NCBI GenBank assembly: GCA_964558295.1
Contig: CAZLDQ010000015.1
Location: 1 to 45,486, forward strand
Source of the DNA: JBDKTH01 sp964558295
GTDB lineage: Bacteria; Planctomycetota; Planctomycetia; Pirellulales; Thermoguttaceae
Length of the DNA stretch: 45,486 bases
Direction: 5' to 3'
Shown here: in pieces, positions 23,798 to 32,642 of the stretch
Layout: each line of letters opens with the position of its first letter
Numbering within the stretch: the first letter of the stretch is position 1
Notes under the pieces: generated by a model
Databases searched by the model: none
Seen by the model: the letters and a program-made list of their open reading frames with translations, nothing else
What the model was told of the DNA's origin: nothing
Made by a program: the position numbers and the translations under genes

Positions 23798-24835
23798 TTA
23801 TTCGTCGCCGATCTTGGCCAGACGACTGCGCAGGTCGCTGACGGCTTGCAGGAGTCCTGTTCCCTCTTCGGCTGCCGGTGCGAGGGTTCCATCGCTATTG
23901 GAAGCGGCGGTTGCCAGGCTGGTGCCGGCATTCCAGAGCGTTGGTTCGCAGGTCAGGCCGTTGTGGAAGTGCCCGCAGTTCCGCCCCGCCCGCTTCGATG
24001 CGTAGAGTGCTTCGTCCGCCCGGCGGATGATCGTCGTGTAGTCGTCTCCTGCTTGGACCACCGACAGTCCGAGACTGACCGTGACCTTCAATTCCCCTCG
24101 GTCGGTGTGAACGGACGTTGTGGCCACGGCTTCCCGAATCCGTTCGGTGGCTTGGCGGCCGTCCTGAGCCGAGGTGCTTGGTAGAATCGCGGCAAACTCC
24201 TCGCCGCCAATGCGGGCGATCAGGTCCATCTCGCGCGCCGTCTCACGCAATACGCCGGCTAGCACACGCAAGACTTGGTCACCGACGGGATGTCCATAGC
24301 GATCGTTCAGCGACTTGAAATGGTCGACGTCGATCATCATCAGGCAGAAGCTATTCCGTTTGCGATTCCATTCGGCCAGCCGGCGCAGGAGTTCGTCGTC
24401 AAACGCTCGACGGTTGGGCAGTTCCGTGAGTGGATCCGTTCGGGCTTCGGTGATATGGGACTCCATCTGGCGGGCTTGCTGTTGAAGCTTCTGTTCGGCC
24501 GCACGGAGCCGGTTCTGCAGCCGTTCGTTGATCTGCATGACTTCGGCGATCGTCCCAAGAACCACTTCGGTCAGCGCCGGACTGTCGGTGGAGGCCAGGG
24601 ATTGGAGTTCCCGATTGACCTGCGTCATTTGCGTTGTGTGTTCGCCGACATCGTGGGCCATCCGGACTGCCATCTGGCAGAGGTGGCGGGCAAAGCGATG
24701 CAGGCGTTCGGGATTCACCTCCCGGTTTGCCGCCTGTTCTCTCCACGGCACACATCGACCAATCGTAATTCCTGCGGCCAGTTGTACCACGCCAACGATG
24801 ACAGCTAATAGCACGATCGTCATTGTCGAACTCAT
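23798..24835 (-). CDS. Membrane-anchored diguanylate cyclase (GGDEF)
   Basis: 345 residues. One N-terminal TM helix (MTIVLLAVIVGVVQLAAGI), a helical/coiled segment (about 45-130), then a GGDEF domain (about 130-290): TDPLTELPNRRAFD, MMIDVDHFKSLNDRYGH, active-site IARIGGEEF, and VTVSLGLSVV. The allosteric I-site REMD lies five residues before GGEEF, so product inhibition is expected. Makes cyclic-di-GMP at the inner membrane. ATG 24835 follows AGGAC; a GTG at 24850 is an alternative start. A C-terminal tail of about 55 residues is of unknown use. Confidence 0.92.
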   Translation of the reverse strand: MSSTMTIVLLAVIVGVVQLAAGITIGRCVPWREQAANREVNPERLHRFARHLCQMAVRMAHDVGEHTTQMTQVNRELQSLASTDSPALTEVVLGTIAEVMQINERLQNRLRAAEQKLQQQARQMESHITEARTDPLTELPNRRAFDDELLRRLAEWNRKRNSFCLMMIDVDHFKSLNDRYGHPVGDQVLRVLAGVLRETAREMDLIARIGGEEFAAILPSTSAQDGRQATERIREAVATTSVHTDRGELKVTVSLGLSVVQAGDDYTTIIRRADEALYASKRAGRNCGHFHNGLTCEPTLWNAGTSLATAASNSDGTLAPAAEEGTGLLQAVSDLRSRLAKIGDE

Positions 24836-25066
24836 GACCCGTCCTAGCACTCCAAAGGCCTAGAAGCCCGAGAACCGGCGTGAAAACCGATTTCTCGCAC
24901 GGTACCTCACAAACGTAGGTCAGAGATCAGAGCGCCGCCCCGCTCGCACTGCCCTCAAGAGGGGTAACAGCAACTTCGCCAAGCCGGTTGTCGCCGTTAC
25001 AAGCCGTATCTCCTGTCCCGGTCCGGTGCGTCGCCGATGGAGTGTCAGGGGTGACGTGTGGTGGCG

Positions 25067-28000
25067 TTAGAACTGCAACCGCTCGGGGATGTACTTCTTC
25101 ATCCGGTCGAAGAAGCCGGCGGCACGCTCAGGGGACTGGACAGGGGGAGCCGGGGGGGGACGGGCCGCATTCGGCCGGTGAGTCACTGGACTCCGGCTCG
25201 CGGGAACATGGGTGACGAGGAACCGTGGCCAGTAGCCTTCCAGCAGATCCAGGCAGTCGCCGACCTCGCCGCGCTGTAACTTGGCGTCGGCCGGGGCGAT
25301 CAGCTTGAGCAGGTGCTTCCATTCTTTCTCCTGCAACGCCACACAGCTTAGCTGTACGTCATCGAGCCAGACCGTGCCGGGACCGAGCAAATCGAAGCGG
25401 AGTTGTAGGTGGGTGAGGCCTTCCAAAGGGAGATCGTTGACGAGCACACTGACTGGCCGCGAGCCCCAATCCGTACCAAAGCAGGGGGGCATGGTCGGAA
25501 CGCCGCTGAGTTGGGCAAATCGCACGAAATCCCGCCCCTCGTGCTTGCCGACGAGGGCGACACGGAAGGGGGGCGTTTGAGACGCATCGCCGCTGCGGAG
25601 CCAGACGGAGATCGTCACCCGACCGGTCGAGGGGGGGGCGAATGGTTCGCTGATCAACGTGGCGGTCGGCCCTTGGCTGGCCATTTTCACCGCTTGAAAA
25701 CCTTCACGCTTCTCGTGTGGATCGAGTGTGATCGACACGCCCGGCTGACGCAACACGGCCCAGCCGGGGATCTCAACGCCGGAGGCGGGGGGACGCTCAA
25801 AGCCGGGATTCGTGAGCGCGTCCCACGCTGGGGGATTGCGCAGTACGGCCGCACGGTCGCCCAACTCGCTAATCCGGGCTTCCAGGGCGGCCTGCACCGC
25901 GCTGGGCCAGGAGACTTGAGCCCGCGCCAAACGGACGTCGGACGCCGTCAGACGCACACCGACTAGGTCGTACGGGCCCAGCTCCACGGTCCACACGCTT
26001 CCGTTCGAGCCAGGCACAAGCGGTGTCACCTCGCGCTGGCCGCTGAGTTCTACCAAGCGGCAGTGGGGCGGGGTGAGCAGCTCCAACCGCACGGTGGATG
26101 GAAACGGGGCATCGTTCACCAGGTAGACGTAGGTCTGGTTCGCATAGGAGCCGAAGCGAATCGTTACCGGCTGGGTGGATGGGGCACCGGGTTGGTCAGC
26201 CAACCGTTGAAAGCGAATCGCCGGCAATTGTCGATAGACGGCCACCAGCCGGCGGAGCGAATCCTCTTGTCCCAACGGGAGTTCCCAACCACCGTCGACG
26301 ATCACCTTGGCGTCGAGCGTGGCCAGGCTATGGATGAACCGCCGCCGGTTCTGCGCGTCCGAGGGGACCGCGTGGGTGGCGAGCCAAGTGTAAGTCGGTC
26401 TGAACGGACTCTTAGCGTCGAAGGAGGCCAGCCGGGTCTCTTGCGGCTTGTGGAAAAAGAGGCTCCCCGGCACCGGCAGATCCTGGAAGTAGCGGTCAGC
26501 ATCGGGCATCTGCCGAAGCTCCAGGTTGATGGCCTGCTTGGCCAATGACCACTGCGGACTGACTTGTTCCGGGCGCAGCAGCACGATCTGTTCCTGGGGC
26601 CCGTACCGCCGGGCATCGATGCCCATACGCAGAAGCAGCGAGGCCATGTCCAGTTGGCGTGGCAAGGAGGGCTGCAACAGCCGTTCGGTTTCTTCGCCAC
26701 TGAACAGTTGTGCCCCGGCCAGGTAGAGTCGTGCTTCGGGACGCACGGCCGCCACTTCCGCCTGCACGCGCCGGTAGAAACGGCCCAACTGGTCAGCCCG
26801 CCACTCCAGCCAGATCCGTGCCGCCTCGCCGTCGAGCAGGAAGCGGGCCCGTTCGGCAAAACGGTCGGGACCGGAGCCGGGCACACGGAGCCGGGCGTCC
26901 TGTTCGAAGCGAGCAATCGTCGCATCGTCCAGGCCCCATTGCGGACCGGGCAACTGGGCATAGCCGTGGGACACAAGCTGGAGCGCCAAGCCGCCGAATG
27001 ATGGATGCCGCGCGTAACGCGTCGTCAGTTCGCGGACCACGGCCAGCATCGCTTCCTGAACCCGTGGGTCAAGCACGTTGTAATAGGGCGCCATGCCGCG
27101 TTTGGGGGCATGCGTCTGTGGCCACGTCTGCCCATCCGGTCCGATCCATTGGAGACCCACGGCCTGGGGGCCGCCCGCCCGGACTATCGCTTCCAACTGC
27201 GGCAGTGGCGCGGCGAACTCAAGGGTCGGGATCAACTGGAGCCGCTCCCGGTCGAAGAGCCGCAGGAGCAGTTCCAGCACGTCTTTGCGGATCGGGTCTT
27301 GGCCGGTCTCGAAAAACGCGCCGGTATCATAGCGCGGCGTGGGGTGGACGAGTCGACTCGGGTAGATCGTGCTCCCATCGGCCAGGACGCCGAGCATCAG
27401 GCCGTTGAAGCCGAGGTAGTTGAGATACTCGACCAGCCGGGTGCCTCCTTCATAGAACGTGACCCAATCGTCCACGCCCAGGTCGCTCATCGGGCCAAGC
27501 GTCTCGGTCGCCGAGAAGTTCTCGGGAAACAGCGGCCGATCCATGTAAGCGGCCAGGAGCCGCTCAGACCGCGCGGCTTGAACGGGGAACGCCCGAGGCA
27601 GATGGTCGCCGACCGGATAAATGCGAATTCTGCCATACACGGCCGGCTCATGCGGTCGACGATTGGTCATCAAGACCAAGGGGGCTTTCGTTCGCGGCCA
27701 GAACACGATCCGGTGCTGTTTCCACTGCGGCAAGGTAGTCTGGCCGATGATTTCCTCGGCCAGATCGATCCCTGAATCGATCCCCAGCGGCATGACGGCG
27801 CCGGCCGCGTTCGGTTCGACGATGCTGATTCCCAGCGTCTGCGGCACGTCGCTGGGATAGTCGACCTCCAGGATATGGGGCTGGCCCGGCTCGTCGATCG
27901 GCAACGTGTAGGCCTCCCAGGGCACCTCATCACGGTCGCGCGGGGGTTGCAGTTGGGCGATCTCGCCGAGCTGCGCGTGGCGTGTGATGGTGGAATACCC

Positions 28001-29029
28001 ATTGCCCAGCGGCCCTTTCCAGAGCCAATTCACCCGGCGCCATTGCGGCAGTTTGGCCAATCGCTCCCACCATTTCGAGTTCGTCGGGTCGATCTCGACC
28101 AACGCCCCCGCAGGGACGGTCGTCTGCAAAGGCATCGCCGGGGGGGCACGGCGGAGCACGACAACTTGGATCTTACGCTGCGCCAAAGGTTTGTTCCACC
28201 CGAGGGGCACGCGAGTCGGTTGCGGCAGGCGAAGGACTGTCGCATTGGTCGCCGTAATCACCAGGTCGTAGACCCCTTCCTGCTCTGGAAGTCGGACCTC
28301 GCGTTCGATGGCCACTGGCTCGCCAGTGCTCAACACGAACTCTTCTGGTCGGCGCACGTCTTGCGAGCTCCGAGCGGCGACCAAGGACACGGTGATCCGC
28401 ACCTTGTTTTGCAGATCAGGATACAACGGGCGATCGGCCGTATTCAACAGATGCGGCTCCAGGGTGAACCGCAATATGTCGCCGGGCGTAAAGACCAGCG
28501 AGTCGTGTTTGAGCGTGACCCGTAGCTTGTCCTCAACCATGCGCCGTACGAGAAGGCGATTGCCCTGGTCATCAAGATCGACGTTCTGAAGTCCGTCGAC
28601 CAGGTCGCTCAACGGAACTTCCACGCGCTTCGGCGCGCCGGTCGCGGCGACGAGGCCCAGCTCGACAAGCAGCTTGGCGTTTAGCGGCCCATCGAGCAGC
28701 AAGTCGACGCCGTCGTAGGTGCGGGGGCTTCGCTGGCAAAACAACAGACGGCCTTCGTCAATCCACATCGACCCAGGCTCATCGGCCTCGATCCCCAGGC
28801 AGCGTGGTTCGGCCAGTGTCCCTTGGCTCAGGGCGATTTGTCCTTGCCAAAGTTGTGCGGTCCCGCCTCCCCAAGCGATGCGCACCCGCATCGTCTCGCC
28901 CACGGCCGTAGCGCTGAAGCAGACCGCCAGCCAGACCGCCAGCGCGAACTGGCAGCCGCCGCGAACCGTAACACGACCAAGCGATACGGACGGTCTGCGC
29001 GATGCTTTCGGACTTCCCTGTCCGACCAT
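25067..29029 (-). CDS. Giant secreted protein with GHL10-like TIM barrel
   Basis: 1320 residues. After a basic N-terminus a signal peptide (QFALAVWLAVCFSATAVGE) predicts export. Residues about 45-500 look like beta-rich accessory domains. About 500-900 resemble the family-10-like (GHL10) glycosyl hydrolase barrel: LVEYLNYLGFNGLMLGVLADGSTIYPS, LLRLFDRERLQLIPTLEF, YYNVLDPRVQEAMLAVVRELTTRYARHPSFGGLALQ. A C-terminal beta-sandwich follows (NPGFERPPASGVEIPGWAVL ... VTISVWLRSGD ... GTVWLDDVQLS), typical of carbohydrate-binding modules, then a Pro-rich linker and short basic tail. Probably a surface or secreted polysaccharide-active or binding protein; catalytic acids are not identified. No neighbour suggests the substrate. 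Confidence 0.75.
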   Translation of the reverse strand: MVGQGSPKASRRPSVSLGRVTVRGGCQFALAVWLAVCFSATAVGETMRVRIAWGGGTAQLWQGQIALSQGTLAEPRCLGIEADEPGSMWIDEGRLLFCQRSPRTYDGVDLLLDGPLNAKLLVELGLVAATGAPKRVEVPLSDLVDGLQNVDLDDQGNRLLVRRMVEDKLRVTLKHDSLVFTPGDILRFTLEPHLLNTADRPLYPDLQNKVRITVSLVAARSSQDVRRPEEFVLSTGEPVAIEREVRLPEQEGVYDLVITATNATVLRLPQPTRVPLGWNKPLAQRKIQVVVLRRAPPAMPLQTTVPAGALVEIDPTNSKWWERLAKLPQWRRVNWLWKGPLGNGYSTITRHAQLGEIAQLQPPRDRDEVPWEAYTLPIDEPGQPHILEVDYPSDVPQTLGISIVEPNAAGAVMPLGIDSGIDLAEEIIGQTTLPQWKQHRIVFWPRTKAPLVLMTNRRPHEPAVYGRIRIYPVGDHLPRAFPVQAARSERLLAAYMDRPLFPENFSATETLGPMSDLGVDDWVTFYEGGTRLVEYLNYLGFNGLMLGVLADGSTIYPSRLVHPTPRYDTGAFFETGQDPIRKDVLELLLRLFDRERLQLIPTLEFAAPLPQLEAIVRAGGPQAVGLQWIGPDGQTWPQTHAPKRGMAPYYNVLDPRVQEAMLAVVRELTTRYARHPSFGGLALQLVSHGYAQLPGPQWGLDDATIARFEQDARLRVPGSGPDRFAERARFLLDGEAARIWLEWRADQLGRFYRRVQAEVAAVRPEARLYLAGAQLFSGEETERLLQPSLPRQLDMASLLLRMGIDARRYGPQEQIVLLRPEQVSPQWSLAKQAINLELRQMPDADRYFQDLPVPGSLFFHKPQETRLASFDAKSPFRPTYTWLATHAVPSDAQNRRRFIHSLATLDAKVIVDGGWELPLGQEDSLRRLVAVYRQLPAIRFQRLADQPGAPSTQPVTIRFGSYANQTYVYLVNDAPFPSTVRLELLTPPHCRLVELSGQREVTPLVPGSNGSVWTVELGPYDLVGVRLTASDVRLARAQVSWPSAVQAALEARISELGDRAAVLRNPPAWDALTNPGFERPPASGVEIPGWAVLRQPGVSITLDPHEKREGFQAVKMASQGPTATLISEPFAPPSTGRVTISVWLRSGDASQTPPFRVALVGKHEGRDFVRFAQLSGVPTMPPCFGTDWGSRPVSVLVNDLPLEGLTHLQLRFDLLGPGTVWLDDVQLSCVALQEKEWKHLLKLIAPADAKLQRGEVGDCLDLLEGYWPRFLVTHVPASRSPVTHRPNAARPPPAPPVQSPERAAGFFDRMKKYIPERLQF

Positions 29030-29061
29030 CGTCGATCCAGCGTTTTTGAGAGGAAGAAAAG

Positions 29062-29079
29062 GGAGCGGTCAACCGCCCC
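29062..29079 (-). terminator. Attenuator-like hairpin in the leader of the giant secreted protein gene
   Basis: On the minus strand GGGGCGG and CCGCTCCC pair around a TTGA tetraloop (with one G-T wobble), followed by TTTTCTT, 33 nt upstream of the ATG at 29029. It has the form of an intrinsic terminator pointing into the gene, and no minus-strand gene lies behind it. Attenuation of this gene is an inference. Confidence 0.4.
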
Positions 29080-29989
29080 TTGCTGACACAAGGCCCCGAT
29101 TATACCGGGACCGCTTTGCCATCCCCAAGACCGGATTGATGGCGAATCGGAAGGAGTACCCGCTGTCAGCGGGGGCTATGGGCGGAGAGAGGCATGATCG
29201 TCCTTTGCCGAGAGGCTGCCACTTCCCGGTCTGGCCGAGAGCGCCAAGGTAAGTGAGATTCGCCAAATTGCCAAGCAACCCTCGATGTCGCGCCGGACAG
29301 CCGAGGGATCGCTTGGGATGGGGCGGCTGCTGGGGGGAGGATCTGCCTACCTTTCGTGACGGGGACGCACGATGGTGAGAGGCGTTTTCGTCAACAAATC
29401 GGTGGTTTCGTTGGGCCAAATTTCCTGCAAGGGGGGGCGAGGAGAGGACTGGGGGCAGCTCGGCGCGGTTCGAGTGAATCGAGAATCGTCGCGGTGGTTT
29501 TGGGATGGGGATGTTGGAGTGCATTGTGCGAGTCCTCTCTGGTGGAAAGGTGGTTCACCATCACTGAGCATAGCGGCATGGGGAGCGAATTGCGAGGTAC
29601 GTTTTTGGCCATGTCAAGGACGGGGGAAGGAACCACAAAACGGGGGAGAAGGGCGTGAAAGGCAGCCACGCGGCGAGTTGCGTGGGGCCTGACAAAAGTG
29701 TCGCGCAGCGGAGGCCGTTCGACATTCTCTGTCAGTACCTGTGGGGGGCATTGCGTTGGCAAGGGGCTTCGCGCGATCTTGGCCCCTCATGGATTTTGAC
29801 AAACAGAACCGGGAAGGGTTTCTGAAACGCCAGGGGAGGCGGTTCCTACAAGTTTTGTTGGTTAAACCCCTCAAGGTCTCGCCGTTTGCGGGGTAATCAC
29901 GGGGACATGGAACAGCGTTTGCATTAGCCGTGCGTCGCAAGTTGGCACAGTCGCCTTTGGTAGGCCGTTTTTTGGGGGAAGTGGAGCTG
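29080..29989. other. Long divergent intergenic region upstream of modA
   Basis: About 900 nt between the giant protein (minus) and modA (plus). Open frames at 29356 and 29372 have no family features. A palindrome CCCGCTGTCAGCGGG lies at 29159-29173. No molybdenum-cofactor riboswitch, ModE-type palindrome or sigma-54 promoter was recognised. Confidence 0.5.
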
Positions 29990-30817
29990 ATGGTACAAAA
30001 GGCTATGGGATTGACGATATTGGTTTGTCTCCTGTTGGAGCCGGGAATGCGGGGGATGTCCTTAGCCCAAGCCTCTCGCCAGCCCCCGGTGCTTGTCTTG
30101 GCGGCCGCCAGTACCGCCAACGCTATGGAGGAAATCCGTCGGCAGTTCACCAAGGAAGTCGGGCTTGAGGTGCGGACAAGCTATGCGGCCACCTGCGCGC
30201 TTGCTCTGCAAGTCACCCATGGAGTGGAGGCGGACGTGTTCCTTTCGGCGGACCAAAAATGGACCGACTTCCTTCGTGACAAGGGTTTGATTGCCGCACA
30301 GCAGAACTTGCTGGGCAATCGCCTGGTGATCATCGTACCCAAGGAGTCATCGATGCGAGTGACGAAGTTGGAGGACTTGACCGCCGCTGCCGTGAAACAT
30401 CTCGCATTGGGTAGCCCCGAATCGGTTCCAGTTGGACGGTATGCCCAGCAGGCGCTCGCCAAGCTGGGCCTCTGGGAACAACTCAAAAGCAAGGTGGTCG
30501 CGGCGGAAGACGTTCAGCGTGCGTTGAGCTTTGTGGAGACCGGGAATGCCGAGGCAGGGATCGTGTATTCGACCGATGCGGCGATCAGTAAGAACATCCA
30601 AGTGGCGGCGGAAGTGTCGCCGGAACTGACCGAACCGATCCGTTACCCGGTTGCTTTGTTGACGCACGGGAAAGGCCGTGCCGGGGCCGAATCGTTCTAT
30701 CGTTACCTGATGTCCCCTGCGGCGGCGAAGGTGTTTCAGCAATATGGTTTTTCGATCGTTGAGCAGGCCGAGGCCGAACGGCCCAAAGGGGCCCCGGCGG
30801 CAGGCCCGGGGGGCTGA
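29990..30817 (+). CDS. modA: Molybdate-binding periplasmic protein ModA
   Basis: 275-residue substrate-binding protein of the molybdate ABC transporter. A signal peptide (MGLTILVCLLLEPGMRGMSLAQA) precedes the mature start VLVLAAASTANAMEEI, which carries the oxyanion-binding Ser/Ala loop; SYAATCALALQVTHGVEADVFLSAD is the second ligand loop, and GSPESVPVGRYAQQAL and AGIVYSTDA complete the ModA pattern. The tail ends in a Pro/Gly/Ala stretch. ATG at 29990 follows GGGGGAAGTGGAG; an upstream GTG at 29930 would bury the signal peptide. It starts a modABC operon that feeds Mo to FeMo-cofactor. Tungstate cannot be excluded. Confidence 0.92.
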   Translation: MVQKAMGLTILVCLLLEPGMRGMSLAQASRQPPVLVLAAASTANAMEEIRRQFTKEVGLEVRTSYAATCALALQVTHGVEADVFLSADQKWTDFLRDKGLIAAQQNLLGNRLVIIVPKESSMRVTKLEDLTAAAVKHLALGSPESVPVGRYAQQALAKLGLWEQLKSKVVAAEDVQRALSFVETGNAEAGIVYSTDAAISKNIQVAAEVSPELTEPIRYPVALLTHGKGRAGAESFYRYLMSPAAAKVFQQYGFSIVEQAEAERPKGAPAAGPGG

Positions 30818-30861
30818 CATTTTCCAAGGACTCGATCTCTGCGAGAACTGTCTGGTGCGTC

Positions 30862-31554
30862 ATGATGCTGTTGTCGCCTGAAGAGTGGAATGCCCTGCGG
30901 CTGAGTTTCCAGGTGGCGGTCTGCGCGGCACTGGTAGGCCTGCCGTTGGCCGTCGCCCTCGGCTATCCTTTGACCCGGCACTGCTTCCGGGGCAAGTGGC
31001 TGGTCGAGATGCTGGTTGATTTGCCGCTCGTGCTTCCCCCCGTGGTGACCGGTTACCTGCTGCTTGTCGTTTTGGGATCACGAGGCTTTGTGGGGGAGAT
31101 GCTTGGGCGGTGGTTTGGCTTGAAGATCGTGTTCACCTGGTATGCAGCGGTCGTGGCTTCCACGGTGGTGACGCTTCCGCTGATGGTCCGCGCCGTCCGT
31201 CTGGCGTTTCAATCGGTTGATCCCCGGTTGGAGATGGTAGCGCGGGGGTTGGGCGCGAGCCGCTTTCAGGCGTTTTTGAGTGTATCACTTCCACTGGCCT
31301 GCCGAGGGCTGATGATGGCTTGGCTGTTGGGATTTGCGCGTAGCCTAGGGGAATTCGGCGCGACAATCATGGTTGCGGGGAACATTGAGGGACAAACGCG
31401 TACGATCCCTTTGGCGATCTACTCGTTGGCAAACCAACCAGGCGGAGCAGAAGCCTCGTGGCGTCTGGTGGGACTATCGATCCTGTTGGCCAGCGGCGCC
31501 TTGGCCGTGAGTGGGTATTTTGAAAGGAGACAACCTCGCGATGGGTCTGCTTAG
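30862..31554 (+). CDS. modB: Molybdate ABC transporter permease ModB
   Basis: 230-residue inner-membrane permease with about five hydrophobic helices. The coupling loop after GASRFQAFLSVSLPLACRG, with FARSLGEFGATIMVAGN, is the ModB/CysT-type EAA region that contacts the ATPase; LVLPPVVTGYLLLVVLGSRG is also typical of ModB. Two adjacent ATGs (30862, 30865) could start it. It is 44 nt after modA, and its last 14 nt overlap the modC start, so translation of modC is coupled. Confidence 0.93.
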   Translation: MMLLSPEEWNALRLSFQVAVCAALVGLPLAVALGYPLTRHCFRGKWLVEMLVDLPLVLPPVVTGYLLLVVLGSRGFVGEMLGRWFGLKIVFTWYAAVVASTVVTLPLMVRAVRLAFQSVDPRLEMVARGLGASRFQAFLSVSLPLACRGLMMAWLLGFARSLGEFGATIMVAGNIEGQTRTIPLAIYSLANQPGGAEASWRLVGLSILLASGALAVSGYFERRQPRDGSA

Positions 31555-32296
31555 CTTTGCATGCCAGCATCGGTTTTCGGGTGGTTTTTCCTGCGACCTT
31601 GCATTCGAGGTGGACGGTCGTTTCACGTCGCTGTTTGGCCCTTCAGGGAGTGGGAAGACGACGGTGCTGGCGATGATTGCCGGTTGTATGCGGCCGCACG
31701 CGGGACGCATCGTGCTGGGTGACCGCGTGCTTTTCGACAAGGCCCGAGGGGTGTGCCTGCCGCCGGAACGTCGCGGTGTGGGAATCGTGTATCAGGACGC
31801 CCTCCTTTTTCCTCACCTGACCGTGGAAGGAAACCTCCGTTACGGACTGCGTCATCGAAGCCGTTCGACCCGCCGCATCGACTTCTCTCGCCTAATCGAG
31901 GTGTTGGAAATTGGTTCGTTGTTGGCTCGCTATCCCCGCCATCTGTCGGGCGGCGAACGCCAACGAGTGGCGATTGGGCGTACGATCCTGAGTGGCCCGG
32001 AGATCCTTCTGATGGACGAACCGCTTGCCTCGTTGGACACCGCCTTGAAACGGAAGGTGCTGACCTACTTGGAACGGATCGTCACGGAATGGGATCTTCC
32101 GACCGTGTTCGTGACTCACGCCCTGGCGGAAGTGCGTCGAGCAGCTCAAAGGGTGATTGTCATCCACCAAGGCCGGCTGGTCGCAACAGGGACTCCGGAG
32201 GAAATACTTGAGAGGAGTCCACTGGCCGCGTTTTGCGAAAACGGGAGACTCTTGAACCGAAAACGGCACGAGAAATTGGGGCAGCCGATCGGCTAG
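31541..32296 (+). CDS. modC: Molybdate ABC transporter ATP-binding protein ModC (short form)
   Basis: 251-residue ATPase that powers molybdate import. Walker A GPSGSGKTT, Q-loop GIVYQDALLFPHLTV, signature LSGGERQRVAIGR, Walker B ILLMDEPLASLD and switch His in FVTHALAEV are all intact. ATG at 31541 follows AAGGAGA; the in-frame start at 31511 is unlikely. Typical ModC (about 350) carries a C-terminal TOBE/Mop regulatory domain that binds molybdate; here the protein ends soon after the ATPase domain (RLLNRKRHEKLGQPIG), so trans-inhibition by molybdate is lost. Confidence 0.93.
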   Translation: MGLLSFACQHRFSGGFSCDLAFEVDGRFTSLFGPSGSGKTTVLAMIAGCMRPHAGRIVLGDRVLFDKARGVCLPPERRGVGIVYQDALLFPHLTVEGNLRYGLRHRSRSTRRIDFSRLIEVLEIGSLLARYPRHLSGGERQRVAIGRTILSGPEILLMDEPLASLDTALKRKVLTYLERIVTEWDLPTVFVTHALAEVRRAAQRVIVIHQGRLVATGTPEEILERSPLAAFCENGRLLNRKRHEKLGQPIG

Positions 32297-32377
32297 ACTC
32301 GGACACGGTGAAGCAAGGTGTTCGCTGACTTGTTCTGGGCAAGTTGGCAGATTTGCATCTCTTTAGCGAAATGGAGG

Positions 32378-32503
32378 AGGTGTAAGCGGGGGAAAGTGGG
32401 AAAGACAAGTATTGGAATTCACGGTCAACTGCGAATATCGACAGACAGCGGATTTCTTCCTTTCCTATTTGCTCCGTTTTCCCTTTTCCCTTCCTTACAC
32501 CTT
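32378..32503. repeat. Purine/pyrimidine inverted repeat after modC
   Basis: A left arm starting AGGTGTAAGCGGGGGAAAG (32378-32404) matches, inverted, a right arm (32477-32503) containing two TTTTCCC heptamers and ending CTTACACCTT; about 22 of 26 positions pair around a loop of about 72 nt. It occupies the 346-nt space between convergent modC and the response-regulator gene and could act as a bidirectional terminator. Confidence 0.6.
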
Positions 32504-32642
32504 CGACAATTTCCGATGGCTAGACGCTTACGCCGATTTCAGACGGACCAACGTCCCGGGGCGCGTGGTGCACAAGCCGCATCCGCAAAACTCTCGGCAG
32601 CAATTTTCCTTGGAAGGATTTCCCGAAGCGTCGACGACATCC

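Noticed and set aside
29372..29692. 106-codon open frame upstream of modA
   Set aside because: Composition is Gly/Arg/Trp-rich without domains, with competing overlapping frames and no Shine-Dalgarno.
29941..29965. Sigma-54 promoter before modA (GGCAC near 29944)
   Set aside because: The -12 GC is absent at the required 10-nt spacing.
29080..29989. Molybdenum-cofactor riboswitch or ModE site upstream of modA
   Set aside because: No matching conserved core or palindrome was found by eye.
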